From Oxytricha trifallax (taxonomy: Eukaryota; Ciliophora; Spirotrichea; Sporadotrichida; Oxytrichidae): a DNA stretch of 64,000 bases. Shown here piece after piece: positions 27,901-40,000 of this stretch (positions are counted from its first letter, which is position 1; each line of letters begins with the position of its first letter). The stretch covers positions 1 to 64,000 of the forward strand of contig ARYC01017891.1 in NCBI GenBank assembly GCA_000711775.1, in the 5' to 3' direction. The position numbers and the translations under genes were made by a program. Under the pieces are notes generated by a model. It did not search any database and was not told where the DNA came from. It was given only the letters and a program-made list of their open reading frames with translations.

Positions 27901-28965
27901 TAGCAGTTTCATTCATGATTATGTGTTCTAACCAAGATACCCCTCCCCACCCCTACCTATTTTATAATAAAATAATATAATAATTTATAAAATCTTTTAT
28001 AAATGAGAATTTTAAAAATTAATCATTGTTATTAATTTAAATATAATTAAAATTATTAAGCTTTAATTATAAATAAAAATAATTATTCAATCAATAAAAT
28101 TTTAAAATTCTCATTTATTAAGGATTTTATAAATTATTATAATTATTCAATCATTAATTTTTAAAATTCTCATTTATAAAGGATTTTATAAATTATTAAA
28201 TTATTTTTTATTATAAAATAGTTTGGGGGTAGGGAGGGGGGTATGGGGAGGGGTATCTCGGTGTATGGTGGGGAGGGGGGTGGGGAGGGGTATCTCGGTT
28301 AGAACAATTATGTTTAGAGAAATTTAAGTAATAATTGTAACTAATGAATAATTATTTAAAAACTATGATATATTTTACTTTGTATAATTTTCATATTCTT
28401 TTATTTTTAATTTAAATTTAGTTCAAATAATTTAATAGTATTATAATTTACTAATTCATTTATTTTCCTACAATAGTAATAATTAAATTAAATAAATAAA
28501 ATAGTGTCTCTGTTTTTATTGTAAAACGAGAATGAAATATAATATAATAATGACTTTTATATCTATTTTATTAATTATACATATTTTGAAATATCGAAAT
28601 TATCCTTTGTGAGAACAGTTTTATTAATTATTAAATTATTATTTAAATTTCTATTGGATGATACATAGCATTATAATAAGTGGTTGACTTCGTAAGTTAA
28701 TAGTTAGATCTTTGCATTACAGAGACGATTTAAGTCAAGAAATAAACCAAAAGTCCTATTCTTGTCATTATCGTAACTATACCTCCAAATAATGATTTAA
28801 ATTTATCAAGGGTATAAAAAATTAAGTAATTCAAAATTAAATACTTTATTATTAAAATTAAATCTATTTAAATTGAGGGGAGTTGTTATAGTTTAAGCTT
28901 ATTGGATGTCCAAAGGAATCGTTTTATCTCACCCATTTCTAAAAGCTTTTTCGATAATTTTTCAT
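18960..28965 (-). CDS. Gene 3: ciliate multi-pass membrane protein, germline precursor
   Basis: The start ATG is at 28963-28965: MKNYRKSFQKWVRQNDSFGHPIS is continuous here, without the IES of genes 1 and 2. Blocks in order: membrane block at about 28700-28800 (FGGIVTIMTRIGLLVYFL), TVLTKDNFDIS at about 28560-28620, outer region at 27030-27200 (ETVTQIPIEICGEDRF), 25200-25320 (DFSIKIKGSLATSEGAF), 24430-24460, 24210-24330 (MDNTLLRQYFQEADFEDPIK), 23705-23760, 22880-22990, 22600-22680, and the second membrane block at 22430-22570 (SNTGGFMSIILATV). Tail blocks are at 21000-21130, 20690-20750 (LRLKPFRFNLLTL), 19700-19990 (uninterrupted) and 18960-19070, ending in TGA at 18960-18962. The gene holds foldback P2, a small MITE at 21.6 kb and a coding-like island at 27.4-27.9 kb. 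Confidence 0.82.
21602..21771. mobile_element. Small foldback MITE
   Basis: About 170 bp with inverted ends: ACTTTTCCCGAATCGTAAA on the left and its near complement (TTTACGATTTGGGAAAAGTG) on the right. The short middle contains a GC-richer stretch (ATCGCGTGCGG). It lies in a spacer of gene 3, and no relative was noticed in this window. Confidence 0.65.
25880..25938 (+). repeat. Purine-rich simple sequence (AAG/GAGGA)
   Basis: About 55 bases of almost pure A and G with AAG and AGGAAG units. It lies in a gene 3 spacer and I see no coding role. Confidence 0.6.
27400..27920. other. Coding-like island within gene 3 spacer
   Basis: This stretch is richer in composition than its surroundings. On the minus strand one frame is open from about 27785 to 27400 and reads like protein (NSQGGILNKLEWFSLSNYQN, then DFDDLNTIDILENEKILKKL). 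On the plus strand an ATG at about 27419 gives KKFLCKYYVIFKQEQYQSVMD, then TGA, then ALEFLVFSQ. I cannot decide the strand. The DNA just upstream (27380-27420) matches the leader of the 5.9-kb island. It is absent from the shorter genes 1 and 2, so it lies in inserted DNA. The foldback P2 abuts it. Confidence 0.35.
27924..28306. mobile_element. Foldback element P2, same family as P1
   Basis: A 383-bp palindrome with ends TGTTCTAACCAAGATACCCC and GGGGTATCTCGGTTAGAACA, matching P1 (GTTCCAACCGAGACCCC). It is flanked by ATTATG(T) at 27918-27924 and 28307-28313. The right end carries an extra tandem copy of the G-rich terminal motif (GTATGGGGAGGGGTATCTCGG repeated). No ORF of note. Confidence 0.85.
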
Positions 28966-29329
28966 TTTTTTAAAAATAATTTTGACTTTAAATTCTAAAT
29001 TAGGAATCTTAATTAAATTTCTCATTGTCAATAACCAGTCAAGGTCATTTAACGTAATCTAATTATTTGGATATTTTTATTTAAATTTTTTATATGATCA
29101 CTTTTTAATATTAAATTCAAATATTTATAATTAATAACAAGAACAACAATCTTACAAGATTCATAAAAAGAGTTTTATATATTAAAATGTAGGGAATTAG
29201 AGAAATTGACATCATTATTAAAATTAAAAAGAATTTATTTAAAATTAAAAATTTTTATATATTAAGGCAACTTGCAATTGAATTTAAGTTGTTTACTAAT
29301 TGATTCGTAAATTCTCACTTTTTTTTAAA

Positions 29330-29486
29330 GCTTATTGAAAATCAATACTGGTGTTTCAGCCAGCCAGATAGTTATTTGATTTTTACTTCATCCTTTGACT
29401 TTCGACACCGTAAGTCAAACCTCCCATGTAGATACAAGGAGGCCAGTACGGACTTCTGGCTCATCATGCTAACATGCAACCACATT
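29330..29486. other. GC-richer island, left part, split by TBE A
   Basis: Together with 33611-33740 this formed one stretch of higher complexity before TBE A inserted. One ATT joins the halves. In the ciliate code both strands are open across the join: plus strand SSFDFRHRKSNLPCRYKEA, minus strand MMSQKSVLASLYLHGRFDLR. The insertion therefore hit something that may be coding, lying between genes 3 and 4. Strand and product are undecided. Confidence 0.4.
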
Positions 29487-29648
29487 CAAAACCCCAAAAC
29501 CCTTTCAGTAGTTTGATTGAGTTTTTGATTGATAAAAGTAGACTATTAGTGCATACTTTATTAGGGTTTTAATAGGGTTTATGTAGGGGTGTAATGTTTA
29601 AATGTATTGGATTTTAAGTGAGTATAACAAGAGTGTTTTTTAAATATT

Positions 29649-31097
29649 TCACACAAACATAAGCTTAGAGTCATGTGGCAGTTCTCTGAATTTTATCTTT
29701 CTAAGTTGATATTTGATTGTTTCTATTGTTTGTTAATTCTCTTAGCTTGGCTTGATAATAGTTGAGTATGCAAGTTCTCTGAGACCTCCATTCATTTTAT
29801 TTTTCTCGAGATATTGTTTGATTCTCTGCTTAGAATCTCTCTCATCCCTGCAGCTAAAGTAATCATTTCTTGGCATGTCGCTCTCTATTATTATTACTGC
29901 TAGAGCCCAGATATCCCATTAAGTGTCTCCATCTCTCCAATCTCTCTCTCTGGGAAAATATCCAGGAGTGCCGTATACATTTCCTTATGCAGAGGCTTGC
30001 ACTCTTTGAGCTCTGTTGAAGTCAATAATAAAAACTCTAAGAGGCTGAAAGTTTATCATGATGTTCTCTGGCTTTAAGTCTCTATGAACATAACCAAGCT
30101 TGTGAAGCTCTTCAATCCCCTCAACTATCTGCTATACTATCTAGCCAATTTATCTCTGACATCTATTGTCAGATAAGAATTCTCTGTAAGTCATTTCAAG
30201 TAAAGGAAGCCTGAAGGCTACATGATCTTTACCAAGTAAAATAGCATCAAGCTAGATGATATGCCTGCACTCATTTAACTTTGCCTTTTAAAGAGCATAA
30301 TACTCATTAGCAAATTCCATTTGGAACTTGTCATCAGCAAGGAAGTAATTGAAAGGATATATCTTGTAAGCATATTAGTCATCAGTAATGACTCTCTTCT
30401 CTATTTTATCTTCAAGAGTGAGGTAGCTTTCTAGGCAAGAATCTAAGTCAATAATTTTTAATATAGGAATCTTCATTGCCTCTATTTTAACCATGATTTT
30501 ATTGATCTCAGAGACTGGAAAGTTCTTGACTGCTTTCTTCATTTTAACTTACTTCTAGACTTCAACTCTAAGAGACTCCACTGGATTTCTTGATCTTCTC
30601 TTTTAGAGGAATCTATTCCCTGTAGGTTCATGAATAAAGACAAAACTTTAATTGTGCTTTTTCTTTAAGTGCACTTTGAGGTCTCTAGTATGAGAATATG
30701 GCTTCTCACAGAACTCACAGACATACTTCCCATTTTTCTTTTAATGCTTGAGATATAACCTTGGCATATCGTTGTGTATATCTCTCAAGTGTCTCTTATA
30801 AGTTGACTTGTAAGGGAAAACTTTATTGCATTCTTTGCATTAATAGTCAACTTTGGCTTGTAATTATTAATGCTCTATGGCGGGTTGTTTAACCTCCTCC
30901 TCAATTTGCACAGCTTCTATGATGACCTCCTACTTAACTTATATTTAAATCTCAAAGCTAGACTGGTCAAAGTTGTCATAAGTAGGCTCCCACTGAGTAC
31001 AAGCGTCTCTGGTCTCTACTTTTCTTGGTTTCTGGAATGATAACTTTTATTGACTTGACCCAAGTAATGCCGCTCTTCTCAAAAGGTTAGCGCTCAT
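29649..31097 (-). CDS. TBE A 57-kDa protein: C2H2 zinc fingers plus protein kinase domain
   Basis: The ATG at 31095-31097 (MSANLLRRAALLGSSQ) opens 482 codons to a TGA at 29649-29651, matching the 57-kDa TBE protein in size. Two C2H2 fingers follow at about residues 85-150: CKECNKVFPYKSTYKRHLRD-IH and CEFCEKPYSHTRDLKVHLKK-KH. A kinase-like domain makes up the rest, with GYVHRDLKPENIM as catalytic loop and IDFNRAQR in place of the usual DFG. Whether it phosphorylates anything is not known to me. Glutamines are freely encoded by TAA and TAG. The frame reads through in the parts I translated. Confidence 0.9.
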
Positions 31098-31626
31098 TTT
31101 AGTTTTCTGATATATTTTATTATAATAATGATAAAATCTACCGAGATAAACTATTATAGTAGAGTATAAGACACTCTGGTAGTTTCTTTGTTGAGAGGTA
31201 AGAAAATGAACTGACCATAAAAGACTGTAAGTTGACATATTTAATGAGAATTTTATACATTTTAGTAAATTAAAATACTCCAAATCAAGTTTTAACTTAA
31301 TTTGGAGTTAAAGTTATTATACATTTTTTAATTTAATATTCTCCTAATTAAGTTTTAGCCTTAAAATTTAATTCCTAAGTTTGTACTTAATTTGGATGAC
31401 CTCCTAAAATAATTAAACATTATTAGGAGAAATTTAATGGAGATAGATTGATAAAAATGGAAATCAATCTGTGAAACTTGGAGCAAGTTTTTCAATGCTT
31501 CTCCGCATATCTTTTCAAGGTTGACCTCCAGTAGGTCCTCCCTATTTAGTAGTAAGATTTTAATAAACTTAGAATGGATATCCATAATTTTAAATTTCAT
31601 TAACATTTCTAGAAAGAGGAAGCAAG

Positions 31627-32417
31627 ATGGAGTCTATGAATGATGCAATGAAGAGAATTTAATCTCAAGATTTAATAGGAAAATTTCGAAGTAAAGAGGA
31701 CCTTTATAGATATTTGGTATAGCAAGGTAAGTTCTTAAGTAAGATTAATAAATCCATTATAGTTGGATTGTTCTTGCCGACTTAGGAGGGAACTAAAATC
31801 TCCTTCCTAAAAGCCTTACTGAGTGAAGAGAAAAAAGCTTTTAAGTCTAATGAAATCAGAATGATAGAGAGACCTAACTACCCTGAAATATCAGTGACAA
31901 ACCTATATGACGATGCTATGAGTGATCCGGGCGTAGCTCTCTACCTTCCATCAAAGCTATAGCTCTCTAATAAGCTGCCAGAGAGAAACTTCTTCTTCGG
32001 TGTTCTTGCAACTCTGAAACCTGAGTACTTAAATGAAGTTATATAAGAAGCTCATAAGAAACGCTACAGTATCTCCTGAAGAAAAAGAGAAGTAAGGTAT
32101 TAAAATAAGTGGCACCCTGGCTGTAGGCACTTCAAAAGCATCCTTTCATCTCAAGTAAGCTTATTCTTCTAACTGTATAGAAAAACCTGGAACTGCTATT
32201 TACTTGATGAAAGAGCGCAGCAAGTAAAACAGAGAGAGAAAGTCATAAGTAAAGCATGAATTGAGTAAGAGACTCTACAAAGATTTCTAAAAGCCAGACG
32301 AGTTTAACATAGATGCAGGGGCTGGCACTAAGAGAAGAAACATGGGCCCAAGCAAGCCTTAAGAGGAAGAAAAGAAAGAGAAGCCCAAATCCCTTTACGG
32401 GCAAATTTAATATGTGA
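31627..32417 (+). CDS. TBE A 22-kDa protein, frame damaged
   Basis: The ATG at 31627 starts MESMNDAMKRIQSQDLIGKF. The homologous ORF in TBE B starts likewise and in TBE D ends the same way (MNIDAGAGTKRRNMGPSKAP-like). In copy A the frame meets TGA after KKRYSIS, where the D copy continues SLEDQKKQGI, so a one-base loss is likely. A second shift near the end is also likely before the terminal NM and TGA at 32415-32417. The function is unknown; it is one of the three conserved TBE genes. It lies head to head with the kinase gene and tail to tail with the transposase. Confidence 0.85.
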
Positions 32418-32423
32418 ACTTAT

Positions 32424-33473
32424 TCATTAGTTTAAATCTAATACTTATTTATAAACACAAAATCTCCCTTCTCTTGCGCACACTTTAGCTTTTTCATCAC
32501 TGACTCTTTTAGCAGCACTCTTAATAAAATCGACTGTATCTATCTTTAAATCATGCATCAGATGGTAGAGCAGCAATTTCTTATAATGACCTTTCAATAA
32601 CCCCCAATTTAATTCAATTCCATTGAACTAAGGGCTGTAAGGAACATTAAATACAGGTGATATATTTAGCCTTTCATCTTCCTTCCTTGAGTCTTTAGTT
32701 TTATGGGCAGATAAGTTATTTTCAAACAGAATAATCTCTTAGTCGGTGTACTTATCTCTGAGTTATTGCAAGAACTTAATATATTATTCAGTCTTTATAG
32801 AACGAGGGTGAATAACATAAGTCTCGAGGCCACTATCTTCACTTATTCCACCAAGAATAGCATGAGTTTACACCTTAACCTTTTAGTCATAAACTTCTAT
32901 ATTACTATACCTCTTGTACCAAGACCTTGATATAAAGGTATTGAATGTAAATACTGCCTCATCAGCGTGTATGAACTTTACATTATGCTCTTAAGACCTC
33001 TGCATTTAATCGAATATATAATTTAAATTATCACTATAAAATGGAACATTAAAGTCAATCACTCTCTTAATGCGATTGACAGTCTTGTAAGATATTCCGT
33101 TCTTTTTATATATGTTAGGCATCAATTAAGCAGATATGTGAAGCTCAGGAAATTGGCGATGTAACATCACAGCCCTCTAGGCTAGAGAGAAATGAGCCCA
33201 GTATGTAAGAGTCTTATCATTAATAAGATATTCAATATGATGCTGCTAAAATTTTAAGGGTCTCTTAGGCTTAGAATTAAGATGCTATCTCTTTAAATTC
33301 AATGCTAATAGACAGTGAGACCTCACAGTTGCTGGAGATTTATGGAGTAGCCTTGCTATAGACGTATAATTCAGAACAGGCTTGAGTTATTCACTATATT
33401 CATCACATCCATATCGCAACTTAAACAATAAATCTATATACTCACTGTCATAAACTGACCCCAAACCTCGCAT
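32424..33473 (-). CDS. TBE A 42-kDa DDE transposase, catalytic Asp replaced
   Basis: The ATG at 33471-33473 (MRGLGSVYDSEYIDLLFKLR) opens about 349 codons to a TGA at 32424-32426, the size of the 42-kDa TBE transposase (IS630/Tc1 group). The N-terminal part looks like a helix-turn-helix (NYTSIARLLHKSPATVRSH). The second catalytic block, EIILFVDNLSVHKTK in copy D, here reads EIILFENNLSAHKTK, so the Asp of VDN has become Asn. This copy is therefore probably unable to cut DNA itself although its ends are intact. Confidence 0.88.
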
Positions 33474-33610
33474 ATACTCACTTAAAATACTAATATTTAA
33501 ACATTAAACCCCTACATAAACCCTATTAAAACCCTAATACAGTATGCACTAATAGTCTACTTTATCAATCAAAAACTCAATCAAACTACTGAAAGGGTTT
33601 TGGGGTTTTG

Positions 33611-33740
33611 ATTGTAATAGAATCACGCCGGAGCCCCTGTGTTGTCTAGCAGTCTTGTGCGTTACTGAAAGAATTCTTCTTTTACTACCATGACTGACTT
33701 TCCTAGTGAGAGCAAATTCCCACTTAATAAGGAACTTTTA
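33611..33740. other. GC-richer island, right part, split by TBE A
   Basis: This continues the island of 29330-29486 after one copy of the ATT duplication. The plus frame continues VIESRRSPCVVQQSCALLKE to a TGA near 33690; the minus frame is also open. See the left part. Confidence 0.4.
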
Positions 33741-34016
33741 TATTTTTAATTAATTTTGTTGATGTTTATTGTTTAATTTATTTATATTTAATTGTTCAAA
33801 TAATGAATTAATAAAGACCTTAATACTTCGAAAATTATAATTACTCTAAATATTGATATATTATATATTCATTTTATGATTATAATTTTAGTGAAAATCA
33901 TCATTATTGGAATATAAAGATTTTATGAAATTGACTAAAATGTAAAACAAAACCTTATAATTGGATTATTTCACATTTAAATATATTATTTTAATCAATA
34001 TTTGAAGTCATTTAGC

Positions 34017-37000
34017 TCACCAAACAACGATTTATTAAATTATTGTATTTTTCTTTATACTTAAATTTATATTAATTTCTAGTACTTCAATTAAGTTGCT
34101 TCCTTTAGTTTCTATTTTAAATTATAACTCCTCTGATAAATTTAATTCCAGTCTAAATTCTCTCCTGAATTAATAGACTCTAATTATTGAAAAGTTTGTT
34201 ACGGAATTTTTTCTATATTAGTATCTGAGATATAATTGTTTTGAAAGTTAAAGTTCTAGTTTGTTAGATGGTTTAAAGGCTATAATAATTTAAGAAATTA
34301 AGAATTTACAAAATTTATTTTTTATTATAAGGTAAATTGTGAGCTATATTGCATTGATTTATACATTTTAAACTGATAATATGAAAACTATAAAATATCT
34401 ATGATTAAATGAATTAATATTAAAGATTTTATGAATAAGTAAAAATTTCTAAGCTTTGCTAAAAATATTTCTATTTTTGGCAAAGTTCTTATTATGTTTC
34501 TGTTACATTTAAGTAAAATAATTTCCCTAAACATTTTCATCTTAACCTTAATTTTGAATATCCTTATTAGCTATATCATTTTTAATTCTCATTTCTTTTG
34601 GATATAAAACCAACTAATAATAATTATATAATAATAGGATATAAGTTCTTGAGAATTCTCTTATCTACTTTATCATTAGAAGATTTAATCTACATTTAGG
34701 AAGGTTTTTTGCCCCAAACATTAAAATTCCAATTTTTTGCCATAAATTATAGAAGAAACACATTAATCACTTCTTCAATTTTACTCCTCTTATATCAAGA
34801 AATTTTTTCATAAATATTCCTTTCAAGGGTTACAAATATATCTTGTCTCATTAGATATTAGATAATTTTGAAAACTTATTGTTTTAATTTATAATAAATT
34901 TTATTTCATGTAAATTTATTGAATCTTTACAAAAATATGAGAGTAATTGATGTTTAAATAAGTAAAATTTGTTTATAAAATGTGTAAAGGGTCTATATAA
35001 TTGATAAAAATACATATTTTTTATTGAGGCAGTAGACAATCTATTTGGTCAGGAACCATCCCTCCCTCCCTTAAGTGCATATAAGAATTAGGGAGCAGTA
35101 AACTTCCCCCCGCATCACTACATTTATCTTAAGTATATCAAAAGCTCTCGTTCACTAGTTTTATTTTTCAAAGAATTTTCGGGGGAGGTTTCCTGACTCA
35201 AAATTTTACATGCACCCAAGGGGGGAAGTTTCCTGCACCAAAAAGGAAGTTTCCAGACCCCTTCGGAAATTTCCTGCCCCATACATAAAAATATGTAATT
35301 TTTATAATTTTCAAAGAATTTTTATCATCAATTATGATAAACTTTATATTTAATCTAGCATCAAATATCATTTCTACAGATAATGAATTCATTTTAATGA
35401 AAATCACATTAATTATTAATAAAAAACAATTATTTTAGAATTGCTTTTAATATATAATTTGATTAAAAATAATTATGTACCTTGAAAATTATTTATTAAT
35501 AAAAGTTCTTTAGTACATGGTAATGTTAATGGTAATTTAAATTTATTTGTTTCTAATATTTTTATTGCCAACCAATATAAAATTTAATGTTGGGGGCAGG
35601 AAACTTCCCCCCCCGAATTTACAGTTTTAACCTCATTGGTATCATGTTTGATCCTCAATACATTCTACTTCAAATATGGAAGCAATTGCTTCTGATATTT
35701 TGATAAATTTATCTTGTTTTATAATTTTGATTATTTTAAGATACTCAAGATGTTCAGAATATCATAAGGGTTACAATTCATCAATAATTATATTGAATGA
35801 AAAATTTGAAACAAATAAAAATTTAATTTGAAATTAATAGAAATTATTAAATTGTTAGAACTTCTTAAAAAATAATGACACAACAAAAAATTAAATTAAC
35901 ATCCTACATATCAAATTGTTTTTCTATTTTTTTTATTCCTAAATTCAAAAGTTGGATCTACTATTGTTCAAATAAAATTAAAGTTAAAATTAATGAAAGT
36001 ATTAATAACAATATAATTAGATGCAGTTAGATTTTATATAGGTTACTGATCATAAACACATTGAAATAAAAATATTAAAGCTATTTAACTACTTGAATAA
36101 TTGCATGTTTTTTTTTTATTTTCTAATAAAATACAAAGCTTGAGTTTAATTGAAGCTAATAAATAAAATATTATCTTCTATAAGATTATATAAAACATTA
36201 TATATTAAAGCTTGAAAAATTTAAATTCTCTTGGAAATAGCAACTCATTTTGTTTTATATTTTAAATTTAATTAAGTTTCTCAAATTAATTTTTTATTAT
36301 TAAATATTTCCTAAATTTTTGACTAAGATTTTAGCCCTTACAAAATAATAGTTTTCATAAATTAATTCATAATATAAATAATTTCGTAAGTTTTGATTTT
36401 ATTAATGCTTCTAAATATATATGTTTTAGGAAATTTAATATTAAATTAATAATTAATTACAATTATTTTAAGTAATTATTAAGGTAACATATGTTAAATT
36501 TGGGTTAATTTAATAATCCTTACAAAGAATAAATTTTAAATTATTTTTAGATGATTTTTAATAATATCAACTGAATTAAGTAATTCCAAATTGGTTGTTA
36601 AATAAATATTAATTAGATGTGAAACTTGTTTTATTCATATAATTAATATAATCCATTTATAATAAATCAATAAGGTCAAAAGATTAAACTTGAATGGTTA
36701 AAGTCTCAATATATATTTATGCAATGAGTGAATCTATTTATTGATAAAATATAAAACATAGTAATATTAAAAAATTAAATAAAATTTCAAAGTTTACATT
36801 GAAACTATGAATTTAAAGAAAATGAAGTGAAAACATTTTAGTTTTTTACGGCTAAAGTTTTAAATAATCTTAAGCAAAGTTAAAGAGAATATAGAATTTT
36901 GATCCATATCTTAATCAATTCTAAATATCATAAGTCAGTCAAATGAGATGGTGATATTCTTTTATCTGTACAAGATAGTGATAATTTTTAAGAATATTTA

Positions 37001-40000
37001 ATCTCTTAGTCAAATTTACTGAAATGAAATAAGTTTGATTTAATTTATACACTTTATATCACTGTACTTTTCAAGATATATGTTAGCTGTAATTATATTT
37101 TTGGACTTATGTATACATAAATTAAATTTATTTTTGCAATTAAAAATACAAGTTCAATAATAAGATTCCTTTGAAAAGCATCTTTTTCAACTTCCTAGCA
37201 CATATTTATATCTTTATAATGATGAATATGAGTTTTAAATACATAAATATAATGGTCAAACTTTGATGATATACAATTATAATTAAAATAATATTTTGGC
37301 CCACACCTAAAGAATTGTTTTGAGATATTTCTAAACTAGCCAAACTATTTTCTTCTGACCAGCTAAATTAATTTATACTGGAGTTTCTAATTTTAGCACC
37401 AGACCCTATAATTTTAGGTGGACTTGAATTCACGTAGATTAACTCGTTATTTGATTCCAAACGTTTGTGATTATTGTTAATGAATCATATTTATTGGAAA
37501 TTAAAAAAAATACTGGATATTATTTTTATCTAATATTTATTGAACTACTAATTACATGCATAATCTTTTTACATTTGAGTTATAAAATATTTGTAATGAG
37601 ATCTTAATAAAATTTATTGTTTAAAGTTAAAATATTTAATCAAAATTAGTTTAATTTTTTATAAACAAGCAATATTAGTAAAGCTTTCAAAGTTATTATC
37701 TTTAGTTTGAAGTGTTGTATTCTAACTTTAGTTGTCTTGAGTTTCTATAATAACCTTCTTGATATATTAAACTTAAAAATAAATTGGAATTAATAATTAA
37801 ATTCTTTTTTATATATTAATTGATCAAAATTTAATCCTAAAATTTTACGGCTTAACAATAAGATATTTATATAAACCTAGTTAGTTAAAACTGATTTGAA
37901 TAAGTCAAATTATTATTATGAACATCAATAAGTATAGCATCATTTTTTTTCCATTTTAATTTCATTTGGTGTATTGATGTGACTAAGTCAGTCTGTTAGT
38001 TTAATAAATATTATTAAACATAATTTTATTTTTAGTTTTAGGATCCCTTTTTAAATTTATTTTTACAAAATTTACTAGTTTCTATTAATATTGTGTGACG
38101 TTTATGGTTAAATGCTTACCTTTTTCCTTTAATCATATTGATATATAATAATTATAATAAATTTTAATTAAATTGACTCATTTCATCTTTCTCAGTTAAA
38201 TATAGCCTTTTTACGATAGATTGATAGAATAATCTTTGTTACATACCTCCAATTAATAATTTTACTGCAGCTAATACTATGGTCATAAATCCTCCTATAT
38301 TTGAAATTGCATCTATCAAAGTAGTTACTTATCGCTTTGTTGTTTCTTATAAAATAATTAAAAAACATATTCTAAATTATAAATATAAAACTTGCTTATC
38401 TGACATGAAAAAAGTCAAATCCATTATAACTCCATTATCTTCAGGTCTAATCTTTCGTTAGAAATTATATGCAATTATATAAAAATTTATAATAAATTAT
38501 AATATTATTTATTAAAATTAACTTTATTTTATATTTTTAGCCATTATTGATAGTAATTTTAAGGTTCAAAAAATATGAAATTACTTCAATTTAATTTCCT
38601 AGAAAATTTAAAACGTTGGGATGTTGATTCTTAAGTTAATTAATTATAAGTCAAATTCTAATTATTAAGGGATGATGAAATGTAAGAATCAAAACAATGA
38701 TTATTTAATTTTGAATGTTTTTCTTAAAAAATTAAATGTTATAAGAAAATTAAAAGTGAATCTTAAATCTTATAATAAACAAAAGGTAATTATAATAATT
38801 TTTATCATAAAATAATTTAAATAGACTTGATTCAGAACTGATTTAAAATAGAATAATTAACTGCATTCTATTTGGAGGCAAAAAGATAAAAAATTTAAAT
38901 TATTTGCATATCCTATTAGAATTTTTAGAAACCAATAAAATAAAACAATAAAAGTATAAAAAGATATTTTTTTATTTTTTGATAATGAATTCAGAGATTT
39001 GAATTTAAAGCCACACCATAAATTATGCAAAAAATTTGAAAGAATAATTTTAACATTATTTTGTATTTTTTTGCAAATCATTTTTTATTGAACATAAATA
39101 GCTTGTCTATTATTATAATCTTTAAATTTACCAAATAAAATTTTGTAAATACTTTTATCTTATTTTCAAGATATATCCTTAAAAATATATATAGTGGTAT
39201 AAACAAAAAGTAGAAATAATAATTATCGTAATCAAAGGCAAGTAATAACTTAGATTATATAGAATTTACTTGGAAAAGAAAAAAATTAAATTAAAAACAA
39301 TCTTTATTTGCGATTCAGTACTTAAAATGCTTAATCGTGATTCACAATTTTTAAAATATTTGAAAAATATTAATCAATTTTTTAATAAATATATCGTCAC
39401 TCATGTGACTATAAAATAATTGAATTTGATTTCTCATATCTTTTCTATATAGTACACATCAACAAAAAATAATTCATCTTTAAGCGAGTTAGTTTGCTAG
39501 ATAAGCTATAAGTAAATTGATATTAATGGATAATATTGCTGTCTTCCCGATCACCATTCAGGAAGCATAAAGTGTGGACACCGGTAAACTCTACTGTTGT
39601 CAAAATTAGTACTTTACATTTATATAGCCACTCCAGATTTCCAATTCGGGTAATGTGTTGCCATTCTATGTCATTCCATCTTTGGGATCAGTGTTTTATA
39701 CCAGATCCATACAAAAACAGAACTTTGAAATATTCCGTGCATTAACCTGCCAGTTAACTCAGTGTTTCGAAACCCCTACCCTATCAAAATTGATCATTCC
39801 ACCAACCATTTGGAAAGTAGGCTCGAAACTATTCATGTTTTACTTGGAAAAAAGAGATTAATATTTATTTAGTTTTTTTCTAAATAAATAAAGGTATCCA
39901 AATAATTTTTGGTTTTAATCCTCAAGTTCGACATAGTTTTTTGTCAGATAGTAAGTATTTTTAAAATAAAAAAAAATTATATTAAGTCTTGTATGTAAAT

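Larger units (their letters stand above)
29487..33610. mobile_element. TBE A: complete telomere-bearing element, 4124 bp
   Basis: The ends are CAAAACCCCAAAACCC and its complement, embedded in longer inverted repeats (about 70 bp, through TATTAGTGCATAC). It is flanked by the 3-bp target duplication ATT (29484-29486 and 33611-33613), which fits the ANT target of TBE transposons. It holds the standard three genes: a zinc finger/kinase protein (minus), a 22-kDa protein (plus) and a DDE transposase (minus). TBEs are Tc1/mariner-related DNA transposons that are eliminated from the macronucleus. Length and ends are intact, though at least two genes carry damage. Confidence 0.95.

Noticed and set aside
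29487-29503. C4A4 repeats as true chromosome ends
   Set aside because: They are the inverted ends of TBE transposons with ANT target duplications and sequence on both sides; the same holds for the other TBE ends.
31361-31606. 81-codon ORF between the TBE A genes
   Set aside because: It lies in the non-coding divergent region between the kinase and 22-kDa genes and is not conserved in TBE B or C.
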